From Pedobacter petrophilus (lineage in GTDB: Bacteria; Bacteroidota; Bacteroidia; Sphingobacteriales; Sphingobacteriaceae): a stretch of 64,000 bases of DNA. Shown here piece after piece: positions 9,182 through 17,706 of this stretch (positions within the stretch are counted from its first letter, which is position 1; the number at the start of each line of letters is the position of its first letter). Where the stretch lies: assembly GCF_009674725.1 (NCBI RefSeq), contig NZ_WKKH01000006.1, forward strand, positions 1 to 64,000, read 5' to 3'. Under the pieces are notes generated by a model. The model was not told the DNA's origin and did not search any database. It was given only the letters and a program-made list of their open reading frames with translations. A program made the translations under genes and the position numbers.

Positions 9182-10462
9182 TTATAAACCTGTAGCTACA
9201 GTATTTCCACGGTGATCAACTAAATTACTTCTTACTGCCAAATCGCGGTATAAGCCAATTGGTGATAAAGCTGCTCCAGCTCTCAAACGCGCCTCAGCAA
9301 CTAGCGGTCTCAAATCACTCCGGAAGGTATTTTGAAGAATTTCCTGTGCTTTTGCCACATCATTATTATCCTGAGCGGCATTTAAAGCATTTCTATCCAC
9401 CAGTAAAGCCTGGGCGTAAGCAATCATAATCGCTTCTACCGATTGCAATAAATCTTCTAAAGGATCTTTCACATTGTGGGAAGCATCAATCATCCATCCT
9501 AAATCTTTTGCATGGTTCATGCCTTTTGCATCCATTCCTTCAACCAATTCGTTAAAAATTAAGAACAATTGATAAGGCTTAATACTTCCGGCTGTTAAAT
9601 CATCATCACCATATTTAGAATCATTGAAGTGGAAACCACCCAACTTTCCTTCCATTAATAATAAGGCAACAATTTGCTCTATGTTAGCATTTGGTAAATG
9701 GTGACCTAAATCTACCAGCGTATAAGCTTTTTTACCCAATTTACTGGCGTACAATAAAGATTGACCCCAATCGCCAACTGTGGTAGAATAAAAATTAGGC
9801 TCGAAAGCTTTATATTCTACAAATATTTTCCAGTTTTCTGGCAAAGCCGAATAAATTTCCTGCAAACTTTCCAAAGTATTTTCAAAAGCTTTACGGAAGT
9901 TCAACTGACCCGGAAAACACGATCCATCAGCCAACCAAACCGTTAAGGCATCAGAATCTAAGGCTACACCATGTTTAATTACTTCGATATTATGTTCAAT
10001 GGCTTGCTTGCGAATATCTTTGTTTACATTTTGAAGTGATCCAAATTTGTAGCTGTTTGCAGAACCCGCCTGATCTTGAAAGGTATTGGAGTTCATGGCA
10101 TCGAACTTTAAGCCATAGCTCGAAGCGAGACTTTTTAAACTTTCTGCATTTTGAGGGATATCCCAAGGAATATGAAGTGAAATTGCACCACTCGCGCCGT
10201 TAAGGGCATGTAGTAAACCCACATCTTCGATTTTCTCTTCGATTGTCCTTGGCTCACCACCAGTAATGGCAAAACGGCCGAAACGTGTTCCGCCGGTACC
10301 CAAAGCCCAGCTCGGAATGGCAATTTGAAAATCTACTAATTTCTGGATTATGTTTTCAAGGTTAACATGCGACCAGTCTTCCTTTAAAAAATCCAACTTG
10401 CGCTGGTGTGAAGTAGAAAGGGAGTCGTTATGTTTTTCTATTTGGTTCTGCTCAATATTCAT
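9182..10462 (-). CDS. rhaI: L-rhamnose isomerase (RhaI type)
   Basis: 426-residue TIM-barrel sugar isomerase that interconverts L-rhamnose and L-rhamnulose. The family is the Pseudomonas stutzeri-type isomerase rather than the E. coli RhaA type. Likely metal ligands are in FVEYKAFEP (Glu), TLVDLGHHLPN (Asp) and FHFNDSKYGDDD (His, Asp). The gene lies between the aldolase-dehydrogenase and the kinase. The 193 bases upstream hold a 17-bp palindrome and a stable stem-loop, suggesting separate control inside the operon. Confidence 0.92.
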   Translation of the reverse strand: MNIEQNQIEKHNDSLSTSHQRKLDFLKEDWSHVNLENIIQKLVDFQIAIPSWALGTGGTRFGRFAITGGEPRTIEEKIEDVGLLHALNGASGAISLHIPWDIPQNAESLKSLASSYGLKFDAMNSNTFQDQAGSANSYKFGSLQNVNKDIRKQAIEHNIEVIKHGVALDSDALTVWLADGSCFPGQLNFRKAFENTLESLQEIYSALPENWKIFVEYKAFEPNFYSTTVGDWGQSLLYASKLGKKAYTLVDLGHHLPNANIEQIVALLLMEGKLGGFHFNDSKYGDDDLTAGSIKPYQLFLIFNELVEGMDAKGMNHAKDLGWMIDASHNVKDPLEDLLQSVEAIMIAYAQALLVDRNALNAAQDNNDVAKAQEILQNTFRSDLRPLVAEARLRAGAALSPIGLYRDLAVRSNLVDHRGNTVATGL

Positions 10463-10511
10463 TGCAATATTTGCTTTATTAGGTTAATCTTCGGCGAAAA
10501 CCGCCATTATC

Positions 10512-10528
10512 TATCCAGTAACTGGATA
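10512..10528. promoter_or_regulatory. 17-bp palindrome upstream of rhaI, candidate operator
   Basis: TATCCAGT-A-ACTGGATA is a perfect inverted repeat with a one-base centre, 50 bases before the rhaI start. Its size fits a dimeric helix-turn-helix regulator. The linked GntR regulator is a candidate, but no second copy of this exact sequence was found in the window. Confidence 0.45.
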
Positions 10529-10549
10529 TTCCTTTTAACAGTCATTTTC

Positions 10550-10570
10550 GGTCTGTGGAAACCACAGACC
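10550..10570 (-). other. Intra-operon stem-loop between rhaE-W and rhaI
   Basis: GGTCTGTGG-AAA-CCACAGACC, a 9-bp perfect stem with a 3-base loop. The stem can be lengthened by the flanking TTTTC/GAAAA with one bulged base. No T tract follows on the minus strand, so it looks more like an mRNA processing or stability element than a terminator. Confidence 0.55.
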
Positions 10571-10655
10571 TGAAAAACGACTTACTAAAACTAACTTATC
10601 TTTAAAGGTATTCTTCATCAGCCTCTGGCTAAAAAAGAAATTCCTCTTGCTGATG

Positions 10656-12776
10656 CTATCTTACAAACGCCATGGCCACACCGCCATCAACGTTTAACAC
10701 GTTACCTGTTGATTTCTGCAATAAACCGCCAACGAAAGCGAAACATGCATTTGCAATATCATCTGGTAAAATGATTTGATTTAACAAGGTACGTTTTGCA
10801 TAATAAGCAGGCAGCTCCGCAACCGTTACGCCGTATGCTTTTGCTCTGCCTTCGGCCCATCCGCCAGCCCAAATGTTACTATCGCTTATTACGGCATCAG
10901 GATTAACTACGTTTACACGAATATTATCTGCACCCAATTCTGCAGCATTTAACCTGCTTAAATGAAGCTGAGCAGCCTTTGCACTGCCATAACCGGCATT
11001 ATTTGGTCCGCTTACCAACGCATTCTTGCTTACAATATTAATAATATCTCCACCAACATCTTGCTTCTGCATCGCTTTTGTTGCAGCCTGGGTGATGAAG
11101 AACTGGCCTTTCACTAAAACATCATACAATAAATCCCAGTCTTTTTCCGTGTGATCACCTATGGTTTTAGAAATGGATAATCCAGCGTTATTTACTACGA
11201 TATCGATACCGCCAAAAGCTAATGCCGCAGCATCAAAAGCGCCGTCAATATCTTCCTGACTGGTTACGTTTAAAATTGCAGTACTATAAGAATCTTTACC
11301 ATATAGTTTTGAAAATTCATCGCCGGCTTCTTCCAAACGTTCGGCGTTCATATCATTTAAAATCACCACACCGCCTTCAGCAACAAACTTTTTGGCAATT
11401 GCTTTACCAATACCGCCTGCACTGCCCGTAATTAAGGCAATTTTACCGGTAAGTGGTTTTGGTTTAGGCATGCGTTGCAATTTTGCTTCTTCTAACAACC
11501 AGTATTCTATATTGAATGCTTCCTGGTGTGGTAAAGAAGTATATTCTGAAATTGCTTCAGCGCCTTTCATCACGTTAATGGCATTGATGTAAAACTCTGC
11601 CGCAACTCTCGCCGTTTGTTTATCTTTTGAGAAAGTGAACATACCTACACCCGGATATAAAATTACAACAGGATTGGTATCACGAATGGCAGGACTGTTT
11701 GGATGTTTACAGGTTTCATAATAGTCTGTATACATCGCTCTGTAAGCCTCAAACGCTGGCAGCAATTGTTCTTTTATCGCTTTTACATCAGACAGATCAG
11801 CATCAATGGCTAAATCTAAAACCAACGGACTGATCTTTGTTCTTAAAAAGTGATCCGGACAGCTGGTACCCATTGGCGCCAGACGGGAAAGATCATTCGA
11901 ATTTGTAAATTCTAAAACACGAACATCATCAGTAAAATGACCGATCATGTGTTGTTTAGAAGAACATAAACCACGTAGTACAGGTGCTAATGCAGCAGCT
12001 TGTTTTTTACGGTTAATATCGGTAGCACTTTCTATTTTTTGTCCGCCGAAAACCGACCCTTTTTTACCGTAGTTCTGCGCCAGGTAATCTGAACAGATTT
12101 CGATTACATCTAAAGTATTTAAATAACTTTCGTAAGCAGTATCGCCCCAGGTAAACAAACCGTGAGAGCCCAGCATGATCCCCCGAATGCCTGGATTTTC
12201 ATCTAGACATTGCTTTAATTGCAAGCCCAGTTCAAAACCTGGTTTTTTCCATTCTACCCAACCAATTGTTCCGCCGAATAATTCTTCGGTGATTTTTTTA
12301 CCATCTTTTGCCGCAGCGATGGCTATGGCCGCATCCGGATGCAAGTGATCGATGTGTGCAAATGGCAGGAAGCCATGTAAAGGCGTATCAATTGAAGGTG
12401 CTTTCGAACTTAAATCGAAAATACAGTGATTGAAAAGCTCAACCATTTCATCTTCATGTTCTACGCCACGGTAAATGTTTTTTAAACTGCGCAGGCGATC
12501 AACATAAAGTGCAGCTAAACCACTTTTCTTTAAGGTACCTAAATCGCCACCCGATCCTTTAACCCACATTACTTCGGTTTCATTACCGGTAAGCGGGTCT
12601 TTTTCCATTAACTTGCATGAGGTATTGCCACCACCATAGTTAGTTAGGCGCAAATCTGCACCCAGTAAATTAGAGCGATAGATCAATAATGCAACTTCAT
12701 CTCCAGCCAGTTTGGCGGCTTCTTCTTCATCCCATAAGTAGCTTACGTACTTATAATTTGTTTCTTTAACAGACAT
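10656..12776 (-). CDS. rhaE: Bifunctional rhamnulose-1-phosphate aldolase / lactaldehyde dehydrogenase (SDR)
   Basis: 706-residue fusion. Residues 1 to about 420 are a class II aldolase/adducin domain, with metal-binding His in IDTPLHGFLPFAHIDH and GSHGLFTW; it would cleave L-rhamnulose-1-phosphate to dihydroxyacetone phosphate and L-lactaldehyde. Residues about 440-706 are a short-chain dehydrogenase with the Rossmann motif TGSAGGIG and the catalytic pair in YGSAK; it would oxidise or reduce lactaldehyde. This fusion is known in many bacteria as RhaE-W. It follows rhaT by 29 bases. Confidence 0.93.
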   Translation of the reverse strand: MSVKETNYKYVSYLWDEEEAAKLAGDEVALLIYRSNLLGADLRLTNYGGGNTSCKLMEKDPLTGNETEVMWVKGSGGDLGTLKKSGLAALYVDRLRSLKNIYRGVEHEDEMVELFNHCIFDLSSKAPSIDTPLHGFLPFAHIDHLHPDAAIAIAAAKDGKKITEELFGGTIGWVEWKKPGFELGLQLKQCLDENPGIRGIMLGSHGLFTWGDTAYESYLNTLDVIEICSDYLAQNYGKKGSVFGGQKIESATDINRKKQAAALAPVLRGLCSSKQHMIGHFTDDVRVLEFTNSNDLSRLAPMGTSCPDHFLRTKISPLVLDLAIDADLSDVKAIKEQLLPAFEAYRAMYTDYYETCKHPNSPAIRDTNPVVILYPGVGMFTFSKDKQTARVAAEFYINAINVMKGAEAISEYTSLPHQEAFNIEYWLLEEAKLQRMPKPKPLTGKIALITGSAGGIGKAIAKKFVAEGGVVILNDMNAERLEEAGDEFSKLYGKDSYSTAILNVTSQEDIDGAFDAAALAFGGIDIVVNNAGLSISKTIGDHTEKDWDLLYDVLVKGQFFITQAATKAMQKQDVGGDIINIVSKNALVSGPNNAGYGSAKAAQLHLSRLNAAELGADNIRVNVVNPDAVISDSNIWAGGWAEGRAKAYGVTVAELPAYYAKRTLLNQIILPDDIANACFAFVGGLLQKSTGNVLNVDGGVAMAFVR

Positions 12777-12805
12777 GTATATTAATGTTTATTTTTTTTA
12801 AAAAT

Positions 12806-13897
12806 TTATCTAATTGAATTACCGTAACCCACAATCAGCACAGAAACGATAATGGTTACAATGCCAACGATTACGGTTGTTAATGTTTTTCTTGATACAC
12901 CTTTCCATTCTTTCAAAACCAAACCCCAAATGTTCGCAATCAGGATGATAAAGGCCATGTGTAAAATCCACGAACTGGCACCGTTACCCATTTTACTTTC
13001 CCCCATTCCGTAGAAAAAGAATTGTAAAAACCAGGTGGTTCCTGCAAGTGCAGAAAAGATATAGTTTTTTAATAGCGGGGTTGATTTTTTGGTGTAATCT
13101 CCAAAAGTTTTGTTCCTGGCGTTGAGAATCATACACCAAATGAAGTTGGTGGTTAAGCCGCCCCAAAGTACCACTACATAAGTTACGTTATTCTGGAACA
13201 GGAAATTACCCGTTTCTGATGGATTTGCAGCTTTCCAGATTTGATTGGCCGCATCCGCCATCGGCTTTCCGGCTTCTAAACCGAAGTTAAAACAAGCGCT
13301 TAATACACCTGAAACAATCCCTACGAATAAACCTAAGCCAAATTTAAATTCAGTTTTTACTTCCATGCCGTGCGGATCAGTCACGTCAGAATTAATTTCC
13401 TTTTCCTTCATCACGCCTGCTTTACCGCAGATCATGATACCAACAATGCAGACCAAAAGGCCCAGCATCACCATCCTGCCCCAATCGGTATGCAAAAACA
13501 TCGTGAAGGTATCTTTACCTTCCTGTGGAAAAATATCAAAATAGATGGAAGGTAATATCGACCCAATCACCATCGATAAACCCAGGATAATACTGCTTCC
13601 TAATGATACACCGAGATAACGAACGCCTAAGCCGTAAGTTAAGCCGCCAATGCCCCAAAGCACACCAAAGAAATAGGTTAATAAGAGAATGTTTCCACTT
13701 GTAGAGGCAATAATATCACTGAAATTTGGAATGGTTAAATAAGCAGCCAATGGCGGAACAATAAGCCAGGAAAAGATTCCTCCAACTATCCAATAGCTTT
13801 CCCAGGCCCAGCCTTTAACTTTCTTGTATGGAATATAAAAACTCCCCGATGCGAACCCACCGAAGAAATGAAAAATTACGCCTAAAATTGCCTGCAT
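12806..13897 (-). CDS. rhaT: L-rhamnose/proton symporter
   Basis: 363-residue inner-membrane transporter with about ten hydrophobic segments. N-terminal features such as FFGGFASGSFYIPYKKVKGWAWESYW and the WGIGGLTYGLGVRYLG segment match RhaT. Its place as first gene of the rhamnose catabolic operon supports the substrate. The ATG is followed by a typical hydrophobic stretch. The upstream 330 bases carry a promoter-like box and two repeat structures. Confidence 0.93.
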   Translation of the reverse strand: MQAILGVIFHFFGGFASGSFYIPYKKVKGWAWESYWIVGGIFSWLIVPPLAAYLTIPNFSDIIASTSGNILLLTYFFGVLWGIGGLTYGLGVRYLGVSLGSSIILGLSMVIGSILPSIYFDIFPQEGKDTFTMFLHTDWGRMVMLGLLVCIVGIMICGKAGVMKEKEINSDVTDPHGMEVKTEFKFGLGLFVGIVSGVLSACFNFGLEAGKPMADAANQIWKAANPSETGNFLFQNNVTYVVVLWGGLTTNFIWCMILNARNKTFGDYTKKSTPLLKNYIFSALAGTTWFLQFFFYGMGESKMGNGASSWILHMAFIILIANIWGLVLKEWKGVSRKTLTTVIVGIVTIIVSVLIVGYGNSIR

Positions 13898-13948
13898 GCT
13901 CTATATTGAATATTTGGTTGGTCCAAAATAGAAAATACACCATGTTTA

Positions 13949-13968
13949 ACTGTTATGCACTGTTATGC
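13949..13968. repeat. Tandem decamer ACTGTTATGC x2 in the rhaT leader
   Basis: Two exact adjacent copies of ACTGTTATGC, at 13949-13958 and 13959-13968. They are just downstream of the candidate transcription start and one helical turn apart, which would suit cooperative regulator binding. Confidence 0.6.
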
Positions 13969-13977
13969 CGATCAGTG

Positions 13978-13985
13978 CAAATTTA
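13978..13985 (-). promoter_or_regulatory. Candidate -7 box of the rha operon
   Basis: Minus-strand TAAATTTG is an exact match to TAnnTTTG. It would give a leader of about 75 bases for rhaT. No good -33 TTTG is found at the usual distance, which fits an activated or tightly controlled promoter. Confidence 0.45.
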
Positions 13986-14014
13986 TTCCTGGTTGGAATA
14001 TGGTTTACCAGGAA
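13986..14014. promoter_or_regulatory. Inverted repeat abutting the rhaT -7 box, candidate operator
   Basis: TTCCTGGT (13986-13993) and ACCAGGAA (14007-14014) form a perfect inverted repeat with a 13-base spacer and 21 bases between arm centres, or two helical turns. It covers the -10 to -40 region of the candidate rha promoter. Confidence 0.5.
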
Positions 14015-14229
14015 GCAAAATTGCGAATTTAATGCAATGATCAATTGTCAAACCCATATTTTGAGCATTTTAATTAAAAATATATCAAATGTATATGCTA
14101 TAGATTATCGATTAAATATCGAATTTGTTACCCTGAGTTAACCAATCCATAATTTAGCAGAATTAAATGGTGCCCCCACGTATGAGGCAAAATAATCCTA
14201 ACCAATAAACCATACAATTATGCCCCGAA

Positions 14230-15081
14230 TTATTTCGCCGCAGTTATTTTTAGAACGATGTCGTTAATTACCTCATTAGATTTCAAAATCTTATAGTGAC
14301 CGACACCTTCGTAAGCAGTAGCGTTAATATCAGGAAATTTATCGAGAAACTCTTTTAAGAAAGGATAAGTAGAAATGTCATCTTCAGGATCGAAAGCCAC
14401 AAAGTGATTGAAATTGCGGTTTTCTTCATAAAGATTTACCAGATTAAAATAACTCGCCCGAACCGGAAATTCTTTAGCAAAGTTATCAAAAAACCGATCC
14501 TGATGCACAGCTGCAATGCCTACCGAAGTAAGGCTTTGTGCGAACTTCTCCTTAAGTCTGATTAACGGCGCAATGCTGATGAGCATTTTCGGCGACAGAT
14601 TCAAATCTTGTAAAGCGATTACGTTTGCCATACTGCCTAACGAATGGCCGATTACAAAATCTGGTTGTGTATAATTTGAAGCAATGGATTTAACGGCATC
14701 TGTATAAAACATAAGGTTAGAAAGATCAGAACCAGAGCTTCCATTTCCTGGCGCATCAAAGGCAATCACTTCTACATCGTCCATTTTTAACAATTCGACA
14801 ATTAATTCATAGAAATCTAACGCCTTAGATGCCCAGCCATGTGTTAAAAGTATTTTTATTTTTCCAATGCCCCAACTGAAGCAATTTATTTCAAGGTTGG
14901 ATTGTGTAAAATAAGGATCGTAAACAGCAAGGGTAAAGATTTTTGCAGCCGCCACCAGTTCTTCCTGATGAATCCGCAATGGCATCTTTGGTGAGTAAAA
15001 AATAAACTCACGCATCTGCCCATCATCTGGGTTTTCAGCGGTTGTTTTTAGTGAATTGGTTAACTGTTTTAATCTTTTCAA
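14230..15081 (-). CDS. Alpha/beta hydrolase
   Basis: 283-residue alpha/beta-hydrolase-fold protein. The oxyanion segment is LLTHGWASKALDF, the nucleophile elbow is GHSLGS with the catalytic Ser, and the likely catalytic His is in GVGHYKI near the C-terminus. There is no signal peptide, so it is probably cytoplasmic. The substrate is unknown. It follows the pyrophosphohydrolase gene by 12 bases and is probably cotranscribed with it; no functional link is evident. Confidence 0.85.
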   Translation of the reverse strand: MKRLKQLTNSLKTTAENPDDGQMREFIFYSPKMPLRIHQEELVAAAKIFTLAVYDPYFTQSNLEINCFSWGIGKIKILLTHGWASKALDFYELIVELLKMDDVEVIAFDAPGNGSSGSDLSNLMFYTDAVKSIASNYTQPDFVIGHSLGSMANVIALQDLNLSPKMLISIAPLIRLKEKFAQSLTSVGIAAVHQDRFFDNFAKEFPVRASYFNLVNLYEENRNFNHFVAFDPEDDISTYPFLKEFLDKFPDINATAYEGVGHYKILKSNEVINDIVLKITAAK

Positions 15082-15093
15082 ATCCCGGATATT

Positions 15094-15561
15094 TTAGATT
15101 AATTGCGATTTTAAGTCAGCAGGCGAATAGTTTATCGATTTCAGTGTTTTATCATCGGCTTTTCTAAAAACTAAAAATAAACCATCAACTTCTTTATAAT
15201 AAGATTCGGTTTGGTCTTTATCGAAATAGTGTTTAATGGTTAATTCGGCCTCTTCTAACGTTTTGCAAGCTTTGCTCATGTTAGAACGGTGAACTTCATC
15301 AAACAACGTCTTAAACTTTCCCCCTAAACCAAATTCATGGATAGCACCCGCTAAAACATATTGCAAATCGCACAATGCATCGGCTACTTCCACTAAATCA
15401 TCATTTTCGACAGCCTCTTGTAGTTCTTTCAACTCCTCAGCCAACAATGCAATTCTTAAGTTTGCCCGTTGTTTAGACGGAATAACCGGCGAATCTAAAA
15501 TTGGATGTTTAAAAGTGGTGTGAAATTCTGCAACCTGATTGAGTGAATTTGTTTCCTGCAT
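15094..15561 (-). CDS. MazG-like nucleoside triphosphate pyrophosphohydrolase
   Basis: All-alpha NTP pyrophosphohydrolase of about 155 residues. The metal-binding helix EELKELQEA is followed by EVADALCDLQYVL, giving the E-x2-E...E-x2-D arrangement of the MazG/PRA-PH superfamily. It may hydrolyse aberrant nucleotides, but the substrate is unknown. A longer frame to 15591 would use a TTG start. I prefer the ATG at 15561, because an exact -7 box (TACTTTTG) overlaps the longer start. Confidence 0.85.
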   Translation of the reverse strand: MQETNSLNQVAEFHTTFKHPILDSPVIPSKQRANLRIALLAEELKELQEAVENDDLVEVADALCDLQYVLAGAIHEFGLGGKFKTLFDEVHRSNMSKACKTLEEAELTIKHYFDKDQTESYYKEVDGLFLVFRKADDKTLKSINYSPADLKSQLI

Positions 15562-15588
15562 GGTTTGTTGGTTTAATCCTGATGGCAG

Positions 15589-15596
15589 CAAAAGTA
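15589..15596 (-). promoter_or_regulatory. Candidate -7 promoter box
   Basis: TACTTTTG on the minus strand matches TAnnTTTG exactly and lies 28 bases before the preferred ATG of the pyrophosphohydrolase gene. No clear -33 element is seen. Confidence 0.4.
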
Positions 15597-15657
15597 TAAA
15601 AACCGGCCTAATTTAGCGCCAGAATTTATAAACATCGCCAGGCGACTGTTCATTAAT

Positions 15658-16377
15658 CTACCTTCGTTCTCTAATCACCTTAAAAAACTCTTCCTTATAA
15701 GTATCCCCTATCGGTAACGATTGATCATTTATATAAACGGTATTCCCATCTACCATTTTAATTTTATCAAGCGAAATAATGTAGGATTTATGAATGCGAT
15801 AGAAAGGTGGCTTTGGCAGATCAACTTCTAATTCACGCAGGGCCTGATAAGTGACGATTCTTTGCGTGGAGGTATACACCGAGACATAGTTTTTCAGCCC
15901 TTCAATGTATAAAATGTCATCATAGTTAACTTTAATGAATTTGTTCTTGGTATCACCTTTAATAAAAATAAAATCATTTCCGGTTGCAGGCGTAACAATA
16001 TTTACCATTTCAGTTTGTGCCGGCGCGATGACTTGCTGAGCTTTCAGCGCGGCCTTGTAAAAACGCTCATACGGAATCGGTTTCAGCAGATAATCTACCA
16101 CATCAAGATCAAAGCCTTCCAATGCAAATTCGGGATAAGCCGTAGTTAGAATCACTTTGCACTTGCCACCCAAAATCTTTAAAAACTGAATCCCGTTAAG
16201 CTCTGGCATCTGGATATCTAAGAAAACCAGATCAACCTTGCCCTCCTGGATCAGATTTAGTGCTTCAAAAGGATTAGTAGTGGCAGCAACCAACTCCAAA
16301 AATGGTGTTTTATTAATGAAGGTGGCAATAATATCTGATGCATAAGATTCATCATCAACAGCTAAACAGCGGATCAT
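15658..16377 (-). CDS. LytTR-family response regulator
   Basis: 239 residues. The receiver domain is at 1-120, with acidic pocket DDE at 8-10, phospho-acceptor Asp54 in FLDIQMPE, and conserved Lys99 in LLKPI. The DNA-binding LytTR domain is at about 135-239 (FIFIKGDTKNKFIKVNYDDILYIE onward is its start). It is the cognate regulator of the upstream histidine kinase. An array of GGGTTTA repeats ends three bases before its ATG, replacing any normal ribosome-binding region. Confidence 0.95.
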   Translation of the reverse strand: MIRCLAVDDESYASDIIATFINKTPFLELVAATTNPFEALNLIQEGKVDLVFLDIQMPELNGIQFLKILGGKCKVILTTAYPEFALEGFDLDVVDYLLKPIPYERFYKAALKAQQVIAPAQTEMVNIVTPATGNDFIFIKGDTKNKFIKVNYDDILYIEGLKNYVSVYTSTQRIVTYQALRELEVDLPKPPFYRIHKSYIISLDKIKMVDGNTVYINDQSLPIGDTYKEEFFKVIRERR

Positions 16378-16380
16378 AGA

Positions 16381-16460
16381 GGGTTTAGGGTTTAGGGTTT
16401 AGGGTTTAGGGTTTAGGGTTTAGGGTTTAGGGTTTAGGGTTTAGGGTTTAGGGTTTAGGG
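16381..16460. repeat. Perfect (GGGTTTA)11-GGG tandem array
   Basis: 80 bases of uninterrupted heptamer repeat, eleven full units plus GGG, between the histidine kinase and the response regulator genes. On the coding strand it reads CCCTAAA. It resembles plant-type telomere repeat, but here it is a bacterial intergenic microsatellite. Unit number could vary by slippage and change leader length or local structure. Confidence 0.95.
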
Positions 16461-16501
16461 TAAATTTAAAATATGGAAATGATTTTTCCTACCAGATATC
16501 A

Positions 16502-17509
16502 TTAAATATGGATAATCAATGTCGTTTTATAGGTATTGCCATTATTCGACACCAACAATTCATGCTGATTAGGATAAAGTAAATCAAGTCTTCTGTGAAT
16601 GTTAACCAAACCTACCCCACTCGAAGGATCTTTTTGTGCATGGCTGATTTTATTGCTCACCTCAAAACTCAAACGCTTTCCATTAATTTTCAGCTTAATC
16701 CGAATGGGATGCTTTTCATCATTCATTAATCCATGTTTAAAGGCATTTTCCACAAATGGGATTAAAACCAGCGCCGCAATTTTTTGGTTGGCTATGCCTT
16801 CCGTGTTAAAATCAACATAAAACCTGGGTTCAAAACGCATTCTAAACAGTTCAATATAACTTTCCAGGTATTCTACTTCTTTGTTTAGGATAACTTTTCC
16901 ATCCGGACTTTCATTCAATGTGTAACGCATTAAATCTGATAACCGCAAAACGGCATTCGCCAGTTTATCAGAAACAGGAATCGCCAGCGAATAAACATAG
17001 TTTAAGGTATTGTATAAAAAATGGGGGTTAATCTGTGATTTCAAAAAAGCCAATTCGGATTTCACCACCTCATCTTTTAGTTTCCTGTTGGAAATTTCAG
17101 TCTCGAAATTCTTTTGCACACTATAAACCGCAGCAGGAATGATGATATATGAAATTCCATAATAAATATTATCTATAATATAAGTAAAAGCGCTGGTATC
17201 ATCTGAATAATTATGAAAGTCAAACCATTGCAAATAAAGCACTTCTTCTATTAGGTAACGCAACGCGATAAAAACGCCGAGTGTAAAAACCATTCCAACG
17301 ATTAACTGCGGTATTTTTCCACGTTTCAGGTATTTAGGATAAACCCACAAGTAACAAATATAAAATTCTACAATCCTGATGAACGACATGGAAACACCAA
17401 GTGCCACCGTTGCAAATGATGATGATTCGATCAGGTAACCGCTATACTGGTAAGCCAGAATTAAAAGCCAGCAAATAATATGTAGCGCGATAATTTTAAA
17501 TTGTTTCAT
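16502..17509 (-). CDS. LytS/YpdA-type sensor histidine kinase
   Basis: 335-residue membrane kinase. About four hydrophobic segments fall within residues 1-130, without an obvious extracellular sensor domain. The His_kinase domain begins at LKSQINPHFLYNTLNYV with phospho-acceptor His163. The ATPase N-box is LIPFVENAFKHGL, and GVGLVNIHRRLDLLY follows. It is paired with the LytTR regulator downstream on the same strand. A near-consensus -7 box (TAGCTTTA) sits four bases before the ATG, suggesting a very short or absent leader. Confidence 0.94.
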   Translation of the reverse strand: MKQFKIIALHIICWLLILAYQYSGYLIESSSFATVALGVSMSFIRIVEFYICYLWVYPKYLKRGKIPQLIVGMVFTLGVFIALRYLIEEVLYLQWFDFHNYSDDTSAFTYIIDNIYYGISYIIIPAAVYSVQKNFETEISNRKLKDEVVKSELAFLKSQINPHFLYNTLNYVYSLAIPVSDKLANAVLRLSDLMRYTLNESPDGKVILNKEVEYLESYIELFRMRFEPRFYVDFNTEGIANQKIAALVLIPFVENAFKHGLMNDEKHPIRIKLKINGKRLSFEVSNKISHAQKDPSSGVGLVNIHRRLDLLYPNQHELLVSNNGNTYKTTLIIHI

Positions 17510-17706
17510 GCTCTAAAGCTAAATAAACCTTTTCAAACCCTCAATCTTCTTATTCAAACGCTGAAAAAAATTATCCCAACACCCGCTTTTGCCCTGCAAA
17601 CGTTTTTTGAATACGATCTCCGGTTTGGATAATAATCTGATGGTTTGGGATTATTTAATTTTCAGCATGCACAGTAATCTGCAGCTTTGAAACATCAAAT
17701 AAACCA

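Larger units (their letters stand above)
13898..14229. other. Intergenic region upstream of the rhamnose operon
   Basis: 332 bases with no gene. It holds the candidate rhaT promoter, a tandem repeat and an inverted repeat, listed separately. The part from about 14040 to 14229 is A+T-rich with no clear terminator for the hydrolase gene. Confidence 0.6.

Noticed and set aside
13428..13555. Short plus-strand frames inside rhaT
   Set aside because: They are shadows of the transporter gene, with no start signals or domains.
16381..16460. Heptamer array as plant telomere contamination
   Set aside because: It is flanked on both sides by native two-component genes in one transcript order, and the array has no vector or plant flank.
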